Shown piece by piece: positions 48,462 to 61,900 of a DNA stretch of 64,000 nt (position 1 is the stretch's first letter; every line of letters begins with the position of its first letter). Source of the stretch: Plectrocnemia conspersa (Eukaryota; Arthropoda; Insecta; Trichoptera; Polycentropodidae). The notes under the pieces were generated by a model that did not search any database, was not told the origin of the DNA, and saw only the letters and a program-made list of their open reading frames with translations. Position numbers and translations under genes: made by a program. The stretch lies in NCBI GenBank assembly GCA_009617715.1, contig VTFK01000245.1, positions 124,001-188,000 of the forward strand, given 5' to 3'.

Positions 48462-48725
48462 GCTGGAGAATCTAGATTAGAAATATGCTTCTAGACACTA
48501 ACCGCCTGGAATACCCTGAAGCAACTCTGTCAAACCCCTGACATTGACTTCGTGTAATAATCCCTCGACAATTAACCCACCATGCAAATAATCCCCTTGA
48601 CAATTAACCCTCGCCACGTATAAAGATAATACAGATATTACTAACACGTCTTTGTAGACGCTTCCCCATTATACTTAATAAAACATATACTGACGCCATT
48701 ACCAAAGTTTAGCTGTATTATACAT
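48462..48725 (+). other. Possible solo LTR remnant
   Basis: It starts TGCTGGAGAATCTAG and is unlike the flanking AT-rich sequence. It carries a TATA-like CGTATAAAGATAA and an AATAAAA signal, and contains a tandem 24-mer (AATAATCCC-TTGACAATTAACCC at 48556-48578 and 48587-48610). Copia-type LTRs often begin TGTTGGA. No second LTR, primer-binding site or clear target duplication was found, so the assignment is weak. Confidence 0.2.
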
Positions 48726-48816
48726 ACATATGTATCTAGGCTAATAATATTTTTTATTTTTTTTTTAATACTCTTTATAACAATTTTGCTCGCACTGGTC
48801 ACCGGTACAAAATAAA

Positions 48817-49175
48817 AGGGGGGCCAAAAAGGGGGGTTTTTTTTTTAAAAAACCCCAAACCCCCAAAATTTTAAATTAATTTAATTCGTTAAAAAAAAAA
48901 AAAAAAAATTTTTTTAATTTTTTTTTAAAAAAAAATTTTTCCCAAAAATTAAAAAAATTTTTTTAAAAATTAAAAAATTTTAAAATTTTTTTTTTTAAAA
49001 AGGGGGGAAAAATTTTTTTTTTTTTAAAAAATTTTTAAAAAATTTTTCCAATTTTTTTTAAAAAAAAAAAAATTTTTTTTTTTTCTGTTGGGTTTTTTTT
49101 TTAATTTTTAAAAAAATTTTTTGAATTAAAAATTTTTTTTAAAATTATTTTAAAAAATTTTTTTTAAAAAAAGGG

Positions 49176-49207
<32 letters not shown>

Positions 49208-49318
49208 TAAAATTTTGGGGGGAAAACCCTTTTTTTAAAAAAGGGGGGTTTTTTAAAAAAATTTTTTTTAAAATTTTTAAAAGGGGGGGCCAATTTTTAA
49301 ATTTTTTTTTTAAATATA
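48817..49318. other. Homopolymer-run block, probable assembly artefact
   Basis: About 500 nt consist almost only of runs of A, T, G or C of 4 to 19 bases (for example AAAAAGGGGGGTTTTTTTTT patterns) with almost no other sequence. Nothing else in the window resembles it. It is followed immediately by a near-copy of 47213-47437. This is the look of a failed consensus or gap-fill in a long-read assembly, not of a natural repeat. Confidence 0.8.
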
Positions 49319-49511
49319 TTAATTAGATTCATTTTTAATCCAAAAAATGCCTATTTTATAAAACAGACAAAATCAAAGAAACAACCATAAATTTATGTAT
49401 TTATTTAATTGAAACGTATAGCACCGTAAATATATAATACTAATAATAAGTTATTTCAAAGTAATCGACCTATTTATATTTTACAAATAAATGGTGTATT
49501 ATTTATAAAAA
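49311..49511. repeat. Second copy of the 47.2-kb segment
   Basis: This direct-orientation near-copy of 47213-47437 begins right at the end of the homopolymer block and runs to TTATTTATAAAAAC. After it the sequence differs (TTGGGATTTTATTTATAAC). It may be an unmerged overlap or haplotype sequence. Confidence 0.9.
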
Positions 49512-52500
49512 CTTGGGATTTTATTTATAACTTAAAGAATCCCTATATTCAAAATAATCTCACATATAGTTATATATAATAATACATAAAAATAGCAACC
49601 AAGTCGAATAAAATCCTTTTGCGAATTTGCTATTTTTATACATTTATATTATTAAATATGTAGACGGTCAGTTGCGCAGTTAGCGCCAAGGTTATTTAAA
49701 AGGCACTTTTTAACGTAAGAAAAGAAAATAGTGACTCGTTTGGACAAAAGGGCAAACTAATAAGAGGAAATTATTAAATCACACAGTTGCGTAACTAAAC
49801 AGACTTCCATTAGCATGCTAATTAAACGCTCGTTATGACCAGAAAAACTACCTTTTTGTGCATAAATGATGAATAGACAATGCGTCACCGTCGTAAAACC
49901 ACCATTGTGATATACCCCTTTGCATTAAAGACTTTCGGATTATGTTCATCTTGCAAATTTCCCTTATTCAAGGCGTCAACATATTTCGTTGATTGAATAT
50001 ACAAGTGATGCAATTGGCCAACCGATTTATGCATGTTGTGATTCGCCGGAGACGTTTCGAATAAAGAATATAAAAGGTCTGATACTTTGATATATCGAGA
50101 GTCAATCTTGCGATTCGAGACGAGAGGGTCAAAGACAAAAGCACACACATTGAAAGCAGAGAAACACGATTTAAGGCGACCTAAACCTCAACGGATGTAC
50201 AAATTAACTAAATAAATTGTGAGCAGCTTTCCATAGTCTATTTTGGCTGCAACACTGAACTTTGACAAGCTGATAAAATAACATAAATTACCAATATTAA
50301 TTTACAAAAATTATATTGTTCTTGGCTTAAATGATTTACATTTACAATTAACAAAATGAGTACTAAAGCTATCGGCGATCGACTTCTGCGAAACATTTGT
50401 TCCTACTTTTACTAATACTTACAGGTATCACTGCAGTAATTGCTTGGGCGCAGATCATTAAAATTAAGATGTGTTTAGGTAACTTATGTAATGGTAAGTC
50501 ATACAAATTGTATTCACCTGGATTAATGGGACAGGACTTTTTATATTTCTATTCTAGTTGAACATTTGTCTTTTAGCAATTTTTTTAGTTTAAAAATTTT
50601 CACTCCGTAAATGAAGTTGTTTTCAGATAGTCCTAGATAAGCATTAATGGAAATTCCTAATCACTTATTTTAAATTATCAATTTTTTCAAAATAAACTAT
50701 TAAATATGATGGATCCATATGTTTAATTTATAAGATTCATATAAAAGATTGCTTTTACTACTTAAGTTATTTATCCTACGGAATTCATGATGAATACGTA
50801 GTAATGAATAAAAAGGGGCCGATAATGATTCATTGCAGCACTCCTATTATCATTTTTTTTATTTGATTGAAACTTTGAAGGTTTTGTCACGTAATCACAT
50901 CAAAAATGCGGATCATTAAAAGTGAAGCATTAGAATTTAGTGATAATGTGATCTTTTCTGGTTTTAAGAAGCGCTAGTTTGCAATGTTGTTGGAAAACAA
51001 CATATGGTTTAAAATATCATTGCTTTCTGAGGCTAATATATATATATTATTAAAACATTATTGTATATTTTATCTGCTGCAGGACTTTTATGGTTTTACA
51101 TAACCGAAGCAATTAAAACTAGAATTAATGTGATATTTGTGTTTTAATATATTATATAAAGGTAATATATTTTCCAAATATTGTTGGTTATTGGACTAAC
51201 TGAAAGAAAAAAAAAACGTTCGAAGAACAATGATGAATCGCATGCAAATGTTATATTATACAAAAAACACATATGGAAAATATGTATGTTAAAAAATATA
51301 TATATGTATATTTTTAAAGCTCACCGACATTATTGCGTATAAACCAATTTCGGTTGACATCATTTATTTTTTCTTCCATCAAATAAACACACCATTGGCA
51401 CATGACGGATACTTTCGGCACGCGTGTCGTTGACAACGCAACCGGAAAAATATACAAGGCTTTGATAAAAAACATTTAATACTATATATAAATGCATACA
51501 TATATGGGAGTTTTTTGAAGGGTTCAATGTGAAATTCGCGGGGGCGTTGATCTTGTTAAATTGTATCAACCAAAACAAATTAATGTTGCATAATAAAATA
51601 TCAATATAAAAAATATATGTAATAAATAAGAGGCGTGTAAATTATTTACACATTGATAATAAAAATAATATTAATATAAAGGCAAAATAAAATTTTAATA
51701 TATTTTAAATTTTTATTACAAGAGTAGAATTGTATAAAAATTAAAAATACGTATAGAGGATACAATTTCGTACTTTGGCAACGTTACAATTCTACACATT
51801 TAGTGTCATAGAAGAAAACCAGTTAAAACGAATGAGGAAAAATCTGTAAAATAGAGGAAAACAAGTAAATGGATAAAAAGTATAGTTTTTTTGATATTTT
51901 TTTTCTCAAACGATATAGCAAAAAAGCTACGAATTACGTACACATTTCGATACACATCGATGCTTTCGAAGAACTGCTAGTTTTATATTTGTTTGCCAAG
52001 AAACTGTAAACGATGTTCGCTATGTACAGGGTAGACACAAAGTTTGCGTCTAATAAAAATTTAAAAATAATAATATAATTGCTGCAAATACATATGTAAA
52101 ATATTATTATTTTTAAAAGTGTATACAATTTGGTTGTATGTATAATAAATTATTCACGAAATGGCTTTATAAAAAATATTTATGTTTCTGGCACTCGTTC
52201 AAATGCATTTAAAGTAGCAGATTCGACAATGAAATGCATTTTTAAATCCATTTCAAGAAACTCTCTGCATACTTTGGTAGCTGATTTTTTACCATAACTA
52301 TTCGACACGAAATGTAAAACACGTAGTCGAACAACGTTATCCCTGCTGTCCGAGTTCGTTGATCGTCTTGCATAATTTGTTGACTTTGGGGAAGAATTTT
52401 CCCACTGAAAGTTGTTGGCAAAGTTGTGCTGAAAGTTTGTGCAGTCGAAATGGCTCGAAAAAAAAACTCAAGAGGGGCGATAAATCATTTTTCAGGGTCC

Positions 52501-54149
52501 GACCGCTTCTTTTATTATACATAAATGTCCGAAAAAAATTCATCTCACCTTCACAAAGCAAGGTTATAGCGTTTTTTAGAGATCTATAACAATATTATGT
52601 TTCGAAAATCATACATGCAATTGAACATCTAAGAGAATTAAAAAAGCCATTACTTTTCAATTTGTACCATTAATAATATTAATAGATGGTAAGATTTATT
52701 ATCTAGGAGTTAATGTTTATATGTAATACTTTTAACATTTTTAAATAAAATATGGTTCTAGTGTTTAATATAAATATCAAATAATTATTTTTATAAAAAT
52801 AAATGTATTTTTATTAGCGATAATATTTATATTTAGGCAAAATGCAATATACCTAGTTGCTAAATTTTTTTTTTATTATTTTTCATTAGTTAAAAATATT
52901 TTTTATTACATTTGTATATTTAAAACTTATTAAAAAAAAAAAAATTTCTGGTACTACATTATAGGTAGTATTTTTTTTTCAAAAAAATTCAGAGCACTTA
53001 ATATACACTGTTATATTAGAGATCACTTCGCTACTTAAATTATAATTAAACGTACGATTTTTTATATAATAAATAATAATTTTCTCACTGCATAAATACT
53101 TGTACTATGTAAATAATATTATTATAGATATACGCGATGATCGAATAAAAATACGGGTTTTCCACAGCTTGAAATCTATGATTTATAATACACTGACCGA
53201 TTTGAAAGCTGCTGTGTTCCTTCAAAGGAGACTCGCGCAGAATAAACGATTGCTCCTTTACTTTAGCTGTGAAAATTCACGGATCCTGTTATTTGTACGG
53301 GGAGCTTTCCCCAGGACCATCGCCCGTTATTCAAATTCCTTTCATTGTTTTCCTCTCGCCAGCCGCTTCTTGGCCTAATGGATTGGAGTCTGAGCTCATT
53401 CAGCGAGCTTTTCCACTTGCAGTGCGCCAAACGAAAGAGGAAGAAAAAAAAGTGGCTCTGAAAAGCGCCGAGTAATAATATTTGTATAAGGCCCCGTGAA
53501 AGTTCGCGCCGTGATTGATCGTCAAAACTTATTATAAGCGAATGTACCATACAATAATAAGGAATGGCGTGGATCTTCGATCTTATTCATTATCGGGTTA
53601 ACGCTGCATCATTCCGCGTTTCTTCCGTCGCTTACTTTTTTTTGTGTGCGCTCTCTCGTCAGATGAAAGCTTATATAATACTGCCTTTTGTGAATCTTTA
53701 TGCGAGATCCTGCCGGAGAGATAGAGCGCCATTTTTCACAAGTCTCGCGGAAAATTCGCCGATGTTTTTATGGCGATGGAGAAAAAAAAGCGACGCTGTA
53801 ACGATATTATTTATGAATATTATGCAAGCTCTGACAGTGATTGTGTGGTGATGTCGTGTGTTTGTACATTATGGCCCAAATGAATAAAAAATCTATTAAA
53901 TGATATTCACTGACTTATCTATAATACTATATAATACAATTATAATTTATAATTTATTATTACACGCGAGAGCGACTCCTGATACATTTAAAATTATGTA
54001 TAATTCGTTCCAGAAACGTGCTCGTATTTTTGAAAGCACATGTATATCATAGAAAAATTCCGCATAAGAAATAATGGAAACTTGAGTTGATTCGTTCCAA
54101 AACCAAAAATATAAAAATTTATTAATTATTCATATTAGAATCACTGATG

Positions 54150-54715
54150 AAATCTCAAAGTTAATAATTTTTTTTATTTTGTAGAGCTTTAACTAAGAAT
54201 CTATTCAATGACACCTGAATTTGTCTAAGAATTTGGCAGACATTTTGTCCCATTTTAAGGATTTGTGACACTGCATTACCATTGAATAGATTTATGGCTC
54301 ACATTGCTATAGCCTTATTTAGGTGGCGCTTTTCCACAAAATTTTTCACTGTTTCCCACATTCTTTATATATCCCTAATCTTATTTGAAATGAGGCTTTT
54401 TTCAGTCTCTTTCTCTTTTTTCTCAGACTAAATCTCCTCTGTAACCTCGTGCTGTTTTTCCCAATTCAGATCAATTTGTTTTTTGGTTGTCAGGCTTTCT
54501 TGTTGTTTCTCTACCAACTCTTGAATATTATCTTCATGTTCTTCCTCAAGGATACAATTTCACCTACAATTGGTGGCTCCCGTTCATGAGAGCTGCTGTT
54601 TTTCGCATTGCAGATCTATTTGTTCTTTGATGGTCAATTTTTTTGAATATCATCTTCATTCACCTTTAGTCTCATGTTCTTCCTCAAGGACACAATTTCA
54701 ATTACACGCCGTTGC
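54150..54715 (-). mobile_element. Degenerate Tigger/pogo transposase C-terminal fragment with internal duplication
   Basis: On the minus strand the text reads, in scattered frames, EEEHE, NEDDIQ, KEQIDLQ, ENIQELVEK, LTTKKQIDL, EVTEEI, SEKKEKETEKS, MWETVKNFVEKRH, NKAIAM, NLFNGNAVS and QVSLNRF. These are the acidic tail and terminal segment of Tigger-type transposases, following on from the part seen at 1-1300. Stops are frequent. Two units (about 54467-54562 and 54611-54701) are near-copies of each other, sharing the CAGATC-ATTTGTT start and the TCTTCCTCAAGGA-ACAATTTCA end. No catalytic domain is adjacent, so this is a 3' remnant of the element. Confidence 0.8.
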
Positions 54716-56013
54716 AGTGGGAACGCTTGGTGCCCGAGCGTTTATACTCTATATAAACTAAAAGCACACAGATAACTGTATGGACTTTATTGTTGACCAA
54801 TAAATTAAAACAAACTGTAATAATATAATAAAATAAAACAAAGTTTATAAATGCAAGATGAGCCTTTTAAGAAATCTTTAATTAGATCTACAAAAACTTT
54901 CATGAATATTAGAAAATATACCTATTTATTTAGATGGTAATATTTAAAAAAAATGTTCGTACTTGTAATAAATAAAATATGGTTCGAGGATTCCATATTA
55001 TCTATGTATGTTTTAAGCAGCAACGTTTCACATAAAATTTGAAACAACACCACATTATCAAAATACCTTGCATTTCGCAAAACAAACTTGTGAGCATAAT
55101 GTGGGATTTGCTGATGTAGAATTATTACTGACTAAGCATTTTTTGATAACAAATATTCATATAAACTATTATTATATTGTATTTTTACGTTGAAAAAATT
55201 TAACTAAGAAGTTTTAAAAAAAATTTAATCTGCGATGAAAAGTATTTTCATTACATTTTTAGAAAATGAAATTTAGAAGCTCGATTTTAATAGCGTAACA
55301 TTGGCTAACAGTATGTGCAATATATGTATATGTTGTATGTACATACAAATTTATACCCATGTATACGGTGGGATTAAATCAGGCTTTAGCGAAATCTATC
55401 CATATATATAGTCATGTGCAAACCTTGCAAAGTCTTATGGTTTGAAACTTCGTGAATGGCGTCTGCATGAGTTGCGGTTGGCGCTTGTTCGAAAATAAAA
55501 ATCGACGTGGTTATTCAAAGCGATGTAAAGTGGAAGCTTAAGACAAGTTTTCTAGGTGATTTTTTCAATTTCATGTTAATACCACAAACCTGTGAATTTA
55601 AATAAAATTATTTAATTATACTTGAATAAGCGTCTCTTAGCTTTTTTATGTGTTACTATCACGGATCAAGGCGAATAATTGGTCACGCTAAAGTATGATT
55701 ATGCAATGTGCAATTAGTAATTAAATTATGAAAAAAATATGTTTTATTTATTTATTTAAAACATTATTTAAACATATTTCCATTCGTTATATTTTAATAA
55801 AAAATATACTTAGGTTAGTGGGTGGTTTTAACCACATGCACAATTTGATATAATTTAATGGTCATTCTAACGATAATTTTTCACAAATAAAAGCACGTCT
55901 AGAAGTATCGTACCACAAAATATTATTCATCCAATGGAAGAGAAATCTTGTGACCAAACAATTGCGTAAAAATTTAAAATATTGCAGGGAAAACATAATA
56001 ACACATCCGTTCC

Positions 56014-56620
56014 GAGATGTTACTCACCCATATGTACTCATTTGTTTGGAAAAAAGCGCGCTAGCTAGATATTAAATTCTAACCTGCGCATAATACTACG
56101 GTTTTTCTATCATTTGGTTACAGATCACCTAAATGATCATCACGATTGATTTTATATTTAAGCGTAAATACATTTCGTGAACGTGTTCAAAACTCAATGC
56201 AATTGGCTCGCAGATATCCTCATCTGGATTCGCCAGGACTGTTTTAAACAGGCTGGGAGCTGGGAAGACGCAGCAGAAATGCAACGAGAGATGCAAAAAT
56301 CAGATGAAGAGAGAAGCTATGGAGTCACATAAACAGAAGCAACTCTAAATACAGCAATGGATGCATATACATCACGATAATAACAGCCGCTCTACTGAAA
56401 TCACAGCCGACAATAATACAACTCGACACGCGAGCAAGACTATCCGATTTTAAAGTGTTGCCGTTTCAATTCCACTGCCTGAATGCGGCATCTTCATTTC
56501 TCTATAGATATGTGACAATTTAAATATATTTATAAAATTATCTGTTAACAACTCTTCTGGCGTATACTTGGCTGCAAAATTACACCCCTTCGGCTTGAAT
56601 ACCCAAAAATTAAATGTGAG
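56014..56620 (+). repeat. Unclassified interspersed repeat, copy 3
   Basis: This is the longest copy. It has GATGTTACTCACCCATA, TTTGTTTGGAAAAAAG, GTAAATACATTTCGTGAACG, the core CCGCTCTACTGAAATCACAG with CCGACAATAATACAACTCGA, a segment like CAATTCCACTGCCTGAATGC, and a tail ending CTTGGCTGCAAAATTACACC then CCTTCGGCTTGAATACCC. It lies on the same strand as the other copies. Frames are broken by many stops. Confidence 0.65.
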
Positions 56621-57599
56621 TAGTTTTAAATAAACTTGTAGTTAACATTTACTTATTTAATTTTTGTTGATTTTTAAGTTTTAGTACAATAAATCTCGAT
56701 TATAAAATTGAAAAAAAACATGGTTTAACGCAACTAGAAAGTATGTAATAAAATTTTCGCCATTGTTTTAAAGAAAATAAATAAAGGTTGCAAATAATAT
56801 TGATTATATCGATTTAGGCAATATTTTTGATTTGTATTAATATACTGAATATAAAAAAAAAATAATGTCTTCATTGTAGCCGACTTGTATCATCTTAAAA
56901 ACGCTACCGAACCGTGGTGAGAGATGAAAGAGTAACCAGACGTCTGTTCGTCAGTTAATTTTAGAAGCTTATCGAATAACACGTGTCGTTGTTAAAGTAA
57001 ATATTTATTTATTCATCTCTCATGAAGAGAATACATAAAAAATAAATAATTCGGCGTATGTTTGTCGCGTATAAATAAACAATATTATATATGGCAGTTT
57101 TATTATAACCACAATGGCAAATTCGTTCGCCGAGTCAACACGGTTCATTTAAACCCTCAAAGTCCCGCGGGCTAAACCGTCGGATTATTATTCATAGTCG
57201 GTCGGACACGGCCGGACATATTATTGTATTGTCACCGCCCGTCGCCCCCTGGGACTCTTCTGATCTGATAGCCAAACCGTCGAAGCCTCCTGACCCTTGC
57301 CGAAGAGAGTGCCCAAGGCCCGAAGGGGTCGACACGCCTATGTAATCATCACGCCTTATTCAAATTTTCTCGCCAAACGGCTATCAAAGGGGCCCCTCGT
57401 CATAAAATATCATATCAACTATTCTCAACCGAGCAGATATGAATGTATGTTTATGTTGAATCAAGACCGTTTTTGTGCGTAAGAACAACTGTTGTAGCAA
57501 TAAAAATAAATGAAAGTTAAATTTATACGGTAATTATTTTTATTAAAACGGTTAAACTCTGCCATGCATAAAAGGTGCAAAAAGTTACTAGTTAGTAGA

Positions 57600-57945
57600 C
57601 ATTTTCAAACCTCGACGTACATCTGAACCCCCCGACGAAAGCCGATTAAGAAATACTCAAATATATCGAAGCATCCTTCCAAATAAAATCTTTTAAAATG
57701 AACAATTTTGAAGGATCTAAGCTCAAAAAAAGTACCAGGGTATGACCGCATTACAAGCTAAATACTAAAAAATTGCTAGAGAACGGTATGAAACTCATTA
57801 CATATACATTTAATGCTATAAAAAGAGTAGCATGCTACTTGGACCAACGGAAAGTTACAGAAATATTACAGAAATAATAATAATATTGATACCAAAACCG
57901 GGAAATGATTCTAATATACCAAAGTCCTATAGATCATACATTTCT
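57600..57945 (+). mobile_element. Jockey-like reverse-transcriptase finger-domain fragment
   Basis: The forward strand reads KKVPGYDRITS (from about 57726), then after a frame shift KLLENGMKLITYTFNAIKR, then YLDQRKVTEILQK, then LIPKPGNDSNIPKSYRS. These match in order the KSPGxD, FNA, WKxAxII and PKPGKxxxxPxSYRPIS motifs of jockey-clade elements. Several in-frame stops show decay. The coding similarity stops near 57945, where sequence belonging to the 3' tail of the unclassified repeat family begins. Confidence 0.8.
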
Positions 57946-58070
57946 GTCTATATATGTAAATAGTTATTTATAAACATATATACATATGTTTATAAAATTA
58001 GCTTTTCTGGCGTTTATGACTGTAAAGTCACACCCTTTCGGCCTTAAAACCCGAAAGTTGTTGACCCCGA
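57940..58070 (+). repeat. 3' tail of the unclassified repeat family, copy 4
   Basis: TTTATAAAATTAGCTTTTCT followed by GGCGTTTATGACTGTAAAGT and CACACCCTTTCGGCCTTAAA ACCCGAAAGTT matches the last part of copies 1 and 3. It follows directly after the reverse-transcriptase fragment that ends near 57945, without the family's coding-like core. A short further match, AGTCTATTTTGGCTGCAA, occurs at about 50234-50252. Confidence 0.55.
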
Positions 58071-58858
58071 CGTAATAGAACAACCAAAATATAATAAAAT
58101 TGTTTGTTATTCGTCTACTTGCTGTTATTTAAAACTTATTAAACAAAGCTTTTTAATTGTTTTATTAAATTTAAACACCACAGCTCTGATGAATGTTTAT
58201 GTTAGAATAACAATATAATTTAAAAATGAAATATTCAGGCTATGAAAATTAATATTATTTATATAAATAAAATAATAAAATTAAATAAATATACAAAATA
58301 ATACAGACATATAATTGAAAGGTAAGCTATCGTATTTTAAATCAAACTTAATTTATATAATAAAATGTATTTAGTGATTAAGATATTTATTTTTAATAAA
58401 GCTTTGAAATGTGCTTATAAAAAGCATATTTAACATAAACGCCCTCTCAGAAAACTGTTCATGTTCTTTGTTAATATATAATATGTTTTCGCTGAATTAC
58501 GATTTTAAAAGGCATCAGTTAAAAATTTAATCAAGTCTTCTATGATTTATATTTTACCTATCCTAAAGTATATGTCTCTAAAACGATTTGTAATCCAATT
58601 ATATTTTTTAAGGTTTCGAGAAGTACTTCTCAAAAGCCCTTTCAAGTGTTCAGTAATTTTTTTATCTCCCGGGAGAGATGAAGTTATAAGATAAGAAAAA
58701 CTGCAAAGTTTCAAATATCCCAGTTCGCCCATTTTCATGACACGACGTTCACAAATATATTTTTTAATTATGAATTGAATACTATGAAACTATTGAAAAG
58801 TAACAAATTAAGATTGATTATTTATTCATATTATTTTTAAGGAACATAGAAAAATCTA

Positions 58859-58904
58859 GATTCATCCAATGATTGATTTAAAAAAATCAATCATTGGATG
58901 AATC
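58859..58904. repeat. Perfect 21-bp hairpin
   Basis: The arms 58859-58879 and 58884-58904 (core TTCATCCAATGATTGATTT) are exact reverse complements with an AAAA loop. CTAG flanks both sides with one extra base on the right. Confidence 0.95.
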
Positions 58905-61900
58905 CTAGTTTAATCTGGTTTTGATAAAAGTGCTAGACTATAAACTACCTTCAAAACATCGCCAGAAAGAACGGAGCTAAATCTTGTAATAGATTCACCA
59001 CTACTATAATTAAATATGTTAATGCTATTTTCTATAAAATAAATAAACAATTGTAGGTGTATTTGATAAATTTATCAGTCGCAGATATTGTTGATTTAAA
59101 TTATAATGAAACACTAAAGAAAAATAATAAATAAATATAAAAACGTGTATCTATAAAAAACATATAATAAACCATTGTAAGATGTGTTCTTTATATTTAA
59201 ATTACGTGGGTGAAATTATAAAAAAAACTTATTTGGAATATTTGCAAGTTAATTATATTGACATTTTATAAGTAGATACTCATATTTGGCAAATGGCATA
59301 GATTTAATAATATTTAATAAGCTTTTTACAAATACAGTTCTTGCCAATTTATTTATTTACGATATAAATAATACGTATATAAAAGCTAGACTACATTCAA
59401 GTCCTTTTAAAAGAGAGTCTTTACCCTTTTTAATATTAAATTATTATAAATTATTTTTTATGATTTATTTGCCAGTTATCAATGTAATAAGTGTTATGTA
59501 CAGTATTAATAAATCGGGCCATAGATTAAATATCAGTATAACTTTAACACAACGTATTGTATGTTTATGACAAATTTACTTTTCAATATCAAGTTCGTAG
59601 TACTTAAAATATTGGAATTTTATTTAGTACATTACTAATAATAATCTTGAATCATAAAATGTTTATAATGTCTCTTTACCCGAAAAATAATTAATTAAGT
59701 CATTCGTTTCATTAAAACATTGCTAAAATAATTTTTCAAATATTATGTAATTTGACTAAAGTTAACAAATAGATTTAATTAACATAAGCAATATCGCGAC
59801 CACTAACAAGAGTACTATTAATAAGCCTATAAAGAGATATTATAATAAGATAAAGTAAAGATTACTCCTATAATTTATTTTAATTAAACATACTATAATT
59901 TTATAGTAATTATTTAAAGGAAGTCTCCAGTGGGAGACCTCCTACATGGAATTTTTTGTCTTCCATAGGTCTCAATTTTTATTATATTAAAATAAATAAT
60001 ATAATTTAAAATATAAATAATAAATAAAAATATAGTTGCATATGTAAATGTATTTCTTTTTTAAATTATCAGTCATATCCGAAGTTACAAAAATAAATAA
60101 GTCAGATTAAGGTAATGTACAATAGATAAAACACGTATTATCTATTTACTAATATTATATTTATAAAAATTGCATTGCTATTTATACACTGCTACATTTG
60201 TTTAGTTAGCATAAATTAACCACAGCATCGCACACATTTATTCAAATGAAATTCATATCTACAACAAATGTCATAATAACATATGCGGTGAAGTGTTAAT
60301 CCAATTTTGATAATTTTATGAACCAACTCTCGCATGTATGTTCTAGTTAGTTATACACATATAGTGACTGAATTTCCTCGTGTAATATAATTCGTCGACG
60401 GTAAAGTGTACGGTAGTCATAAACATATCTAGGGATATATGATAGTAGTAAAACCCGAGTTTACCCAAGATTGTTACTGCATTAACTACGCGCCTTGCGT
60501 AACTAACTCTCTCAGGTTCTGATATAAAATTATAGTTTTTTTTTATTTGAATTAATCATAAAAAAATAATGACGTTAGTGTGAGTCAGATCGAAATAAAG
60601 GGACAAAGTGAATGAAGACAAAAGGGCTCTGCGTAATAGTGTTGACTTCTTGGTAAATAGGGTGGAGCATGGCAAATGCACGCTCAAATGTAAGCATTTT
60701 TTAAGGTCGCCACGACGTCGTAAGGTCCCAGGGGACCACACTGGGAGACTCCTCTTCTATGTGCTCCCTTTTCTCTATCGCGGAACCGTGACGACCAAAT
60801 CGATGGAAATCAAATCATTTTCGTTTTTCCCTCGGTAAACACTCAGTCCGTGTCAAGCGGCACATTTTATTCCACCGCTTCCTGTAAACGGCCTTTTCGG
60901 ATGTATTTATCGTGTTTTGTTGTTGAAAAGTAAGTAATATATGAAAAAGGACAATAACTTAAATCTGACAAAAGTTATTTTAATGTGCAACATTATATTT
61001 ACTATTGGTACACAATAATTTATTTAGATAAATACGGACTGATTTTAACTATATCATTATTTAAAAAAAATTAAAATACAAAAAATATCAGATTATCCGT
61101 TTTTAATTTATAAAGTAAGCTCAACTTAGCTAATTTATATTACAAACTTTTACAATATTTCCTTCTTATTCTAAATTAAAGATATCTTAAAATATATGTA
61201 AAAATGATTAAATTTTATATTAATAGTGAGGACATATAATTAAGATATAATATTGTAATATCTGTTTTTATTATATACAACAGCGGTTCATAAATATTTA
61301 GGATAAGATTATAACTTTTAAAATTTGACTATGTTTTATAAATATATTATATTTTTATGGATACAAATTAAAAAAAAATAGATAATTTTTCTACTATTAC
61401 TACTTTTATATAATATATGTATATATATTGATTTTTTAACGGAATGCTACTACATACTTAACATGTTATAATAAGCACGCAGATAAGTTCATATCACATC
61501 AAGATAATGGTTAGTTTTTAATACATATTTAAATATTGTTTTTGCTGTAGTTTTTTGACATAATTCTATTTTTAAAAGCACTGAAAAATGATTAAAAAAT
61601 TTTCTTTTATAATAAATGTAATTTTATATATTGGAAATATTTTTTTTACGAGTCAAATTCAATTTGGCGGAATTTAAATATCCGGTATTTTGTAAAATAA
61701 TACTTATCATAGATGAAAATTAAAAAAAGCCTTTTAGTTTATTAATACTACTGTTATATACTCTCCTTTGATTTTTGTAACTAGTACTACCCAATATATT
61801 AAACACATTTTCATATGTAACACAAAAATATTTTGAGACATAAATATTTAAATATGTATTGTTTATAACATAAATATGTTAGTTCACATACAACAAGTAT

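Noticed and set aside
53100..53851. Several frames of 68 to 95 codons on both strands
   Set aside because: Mutually overlapping with no recognisable motif or splice context.
60608..60838. 76-codon plus-strand frame
   Set aside because: No domain or splice signal; overlaps a minus-strand frame of similar length.
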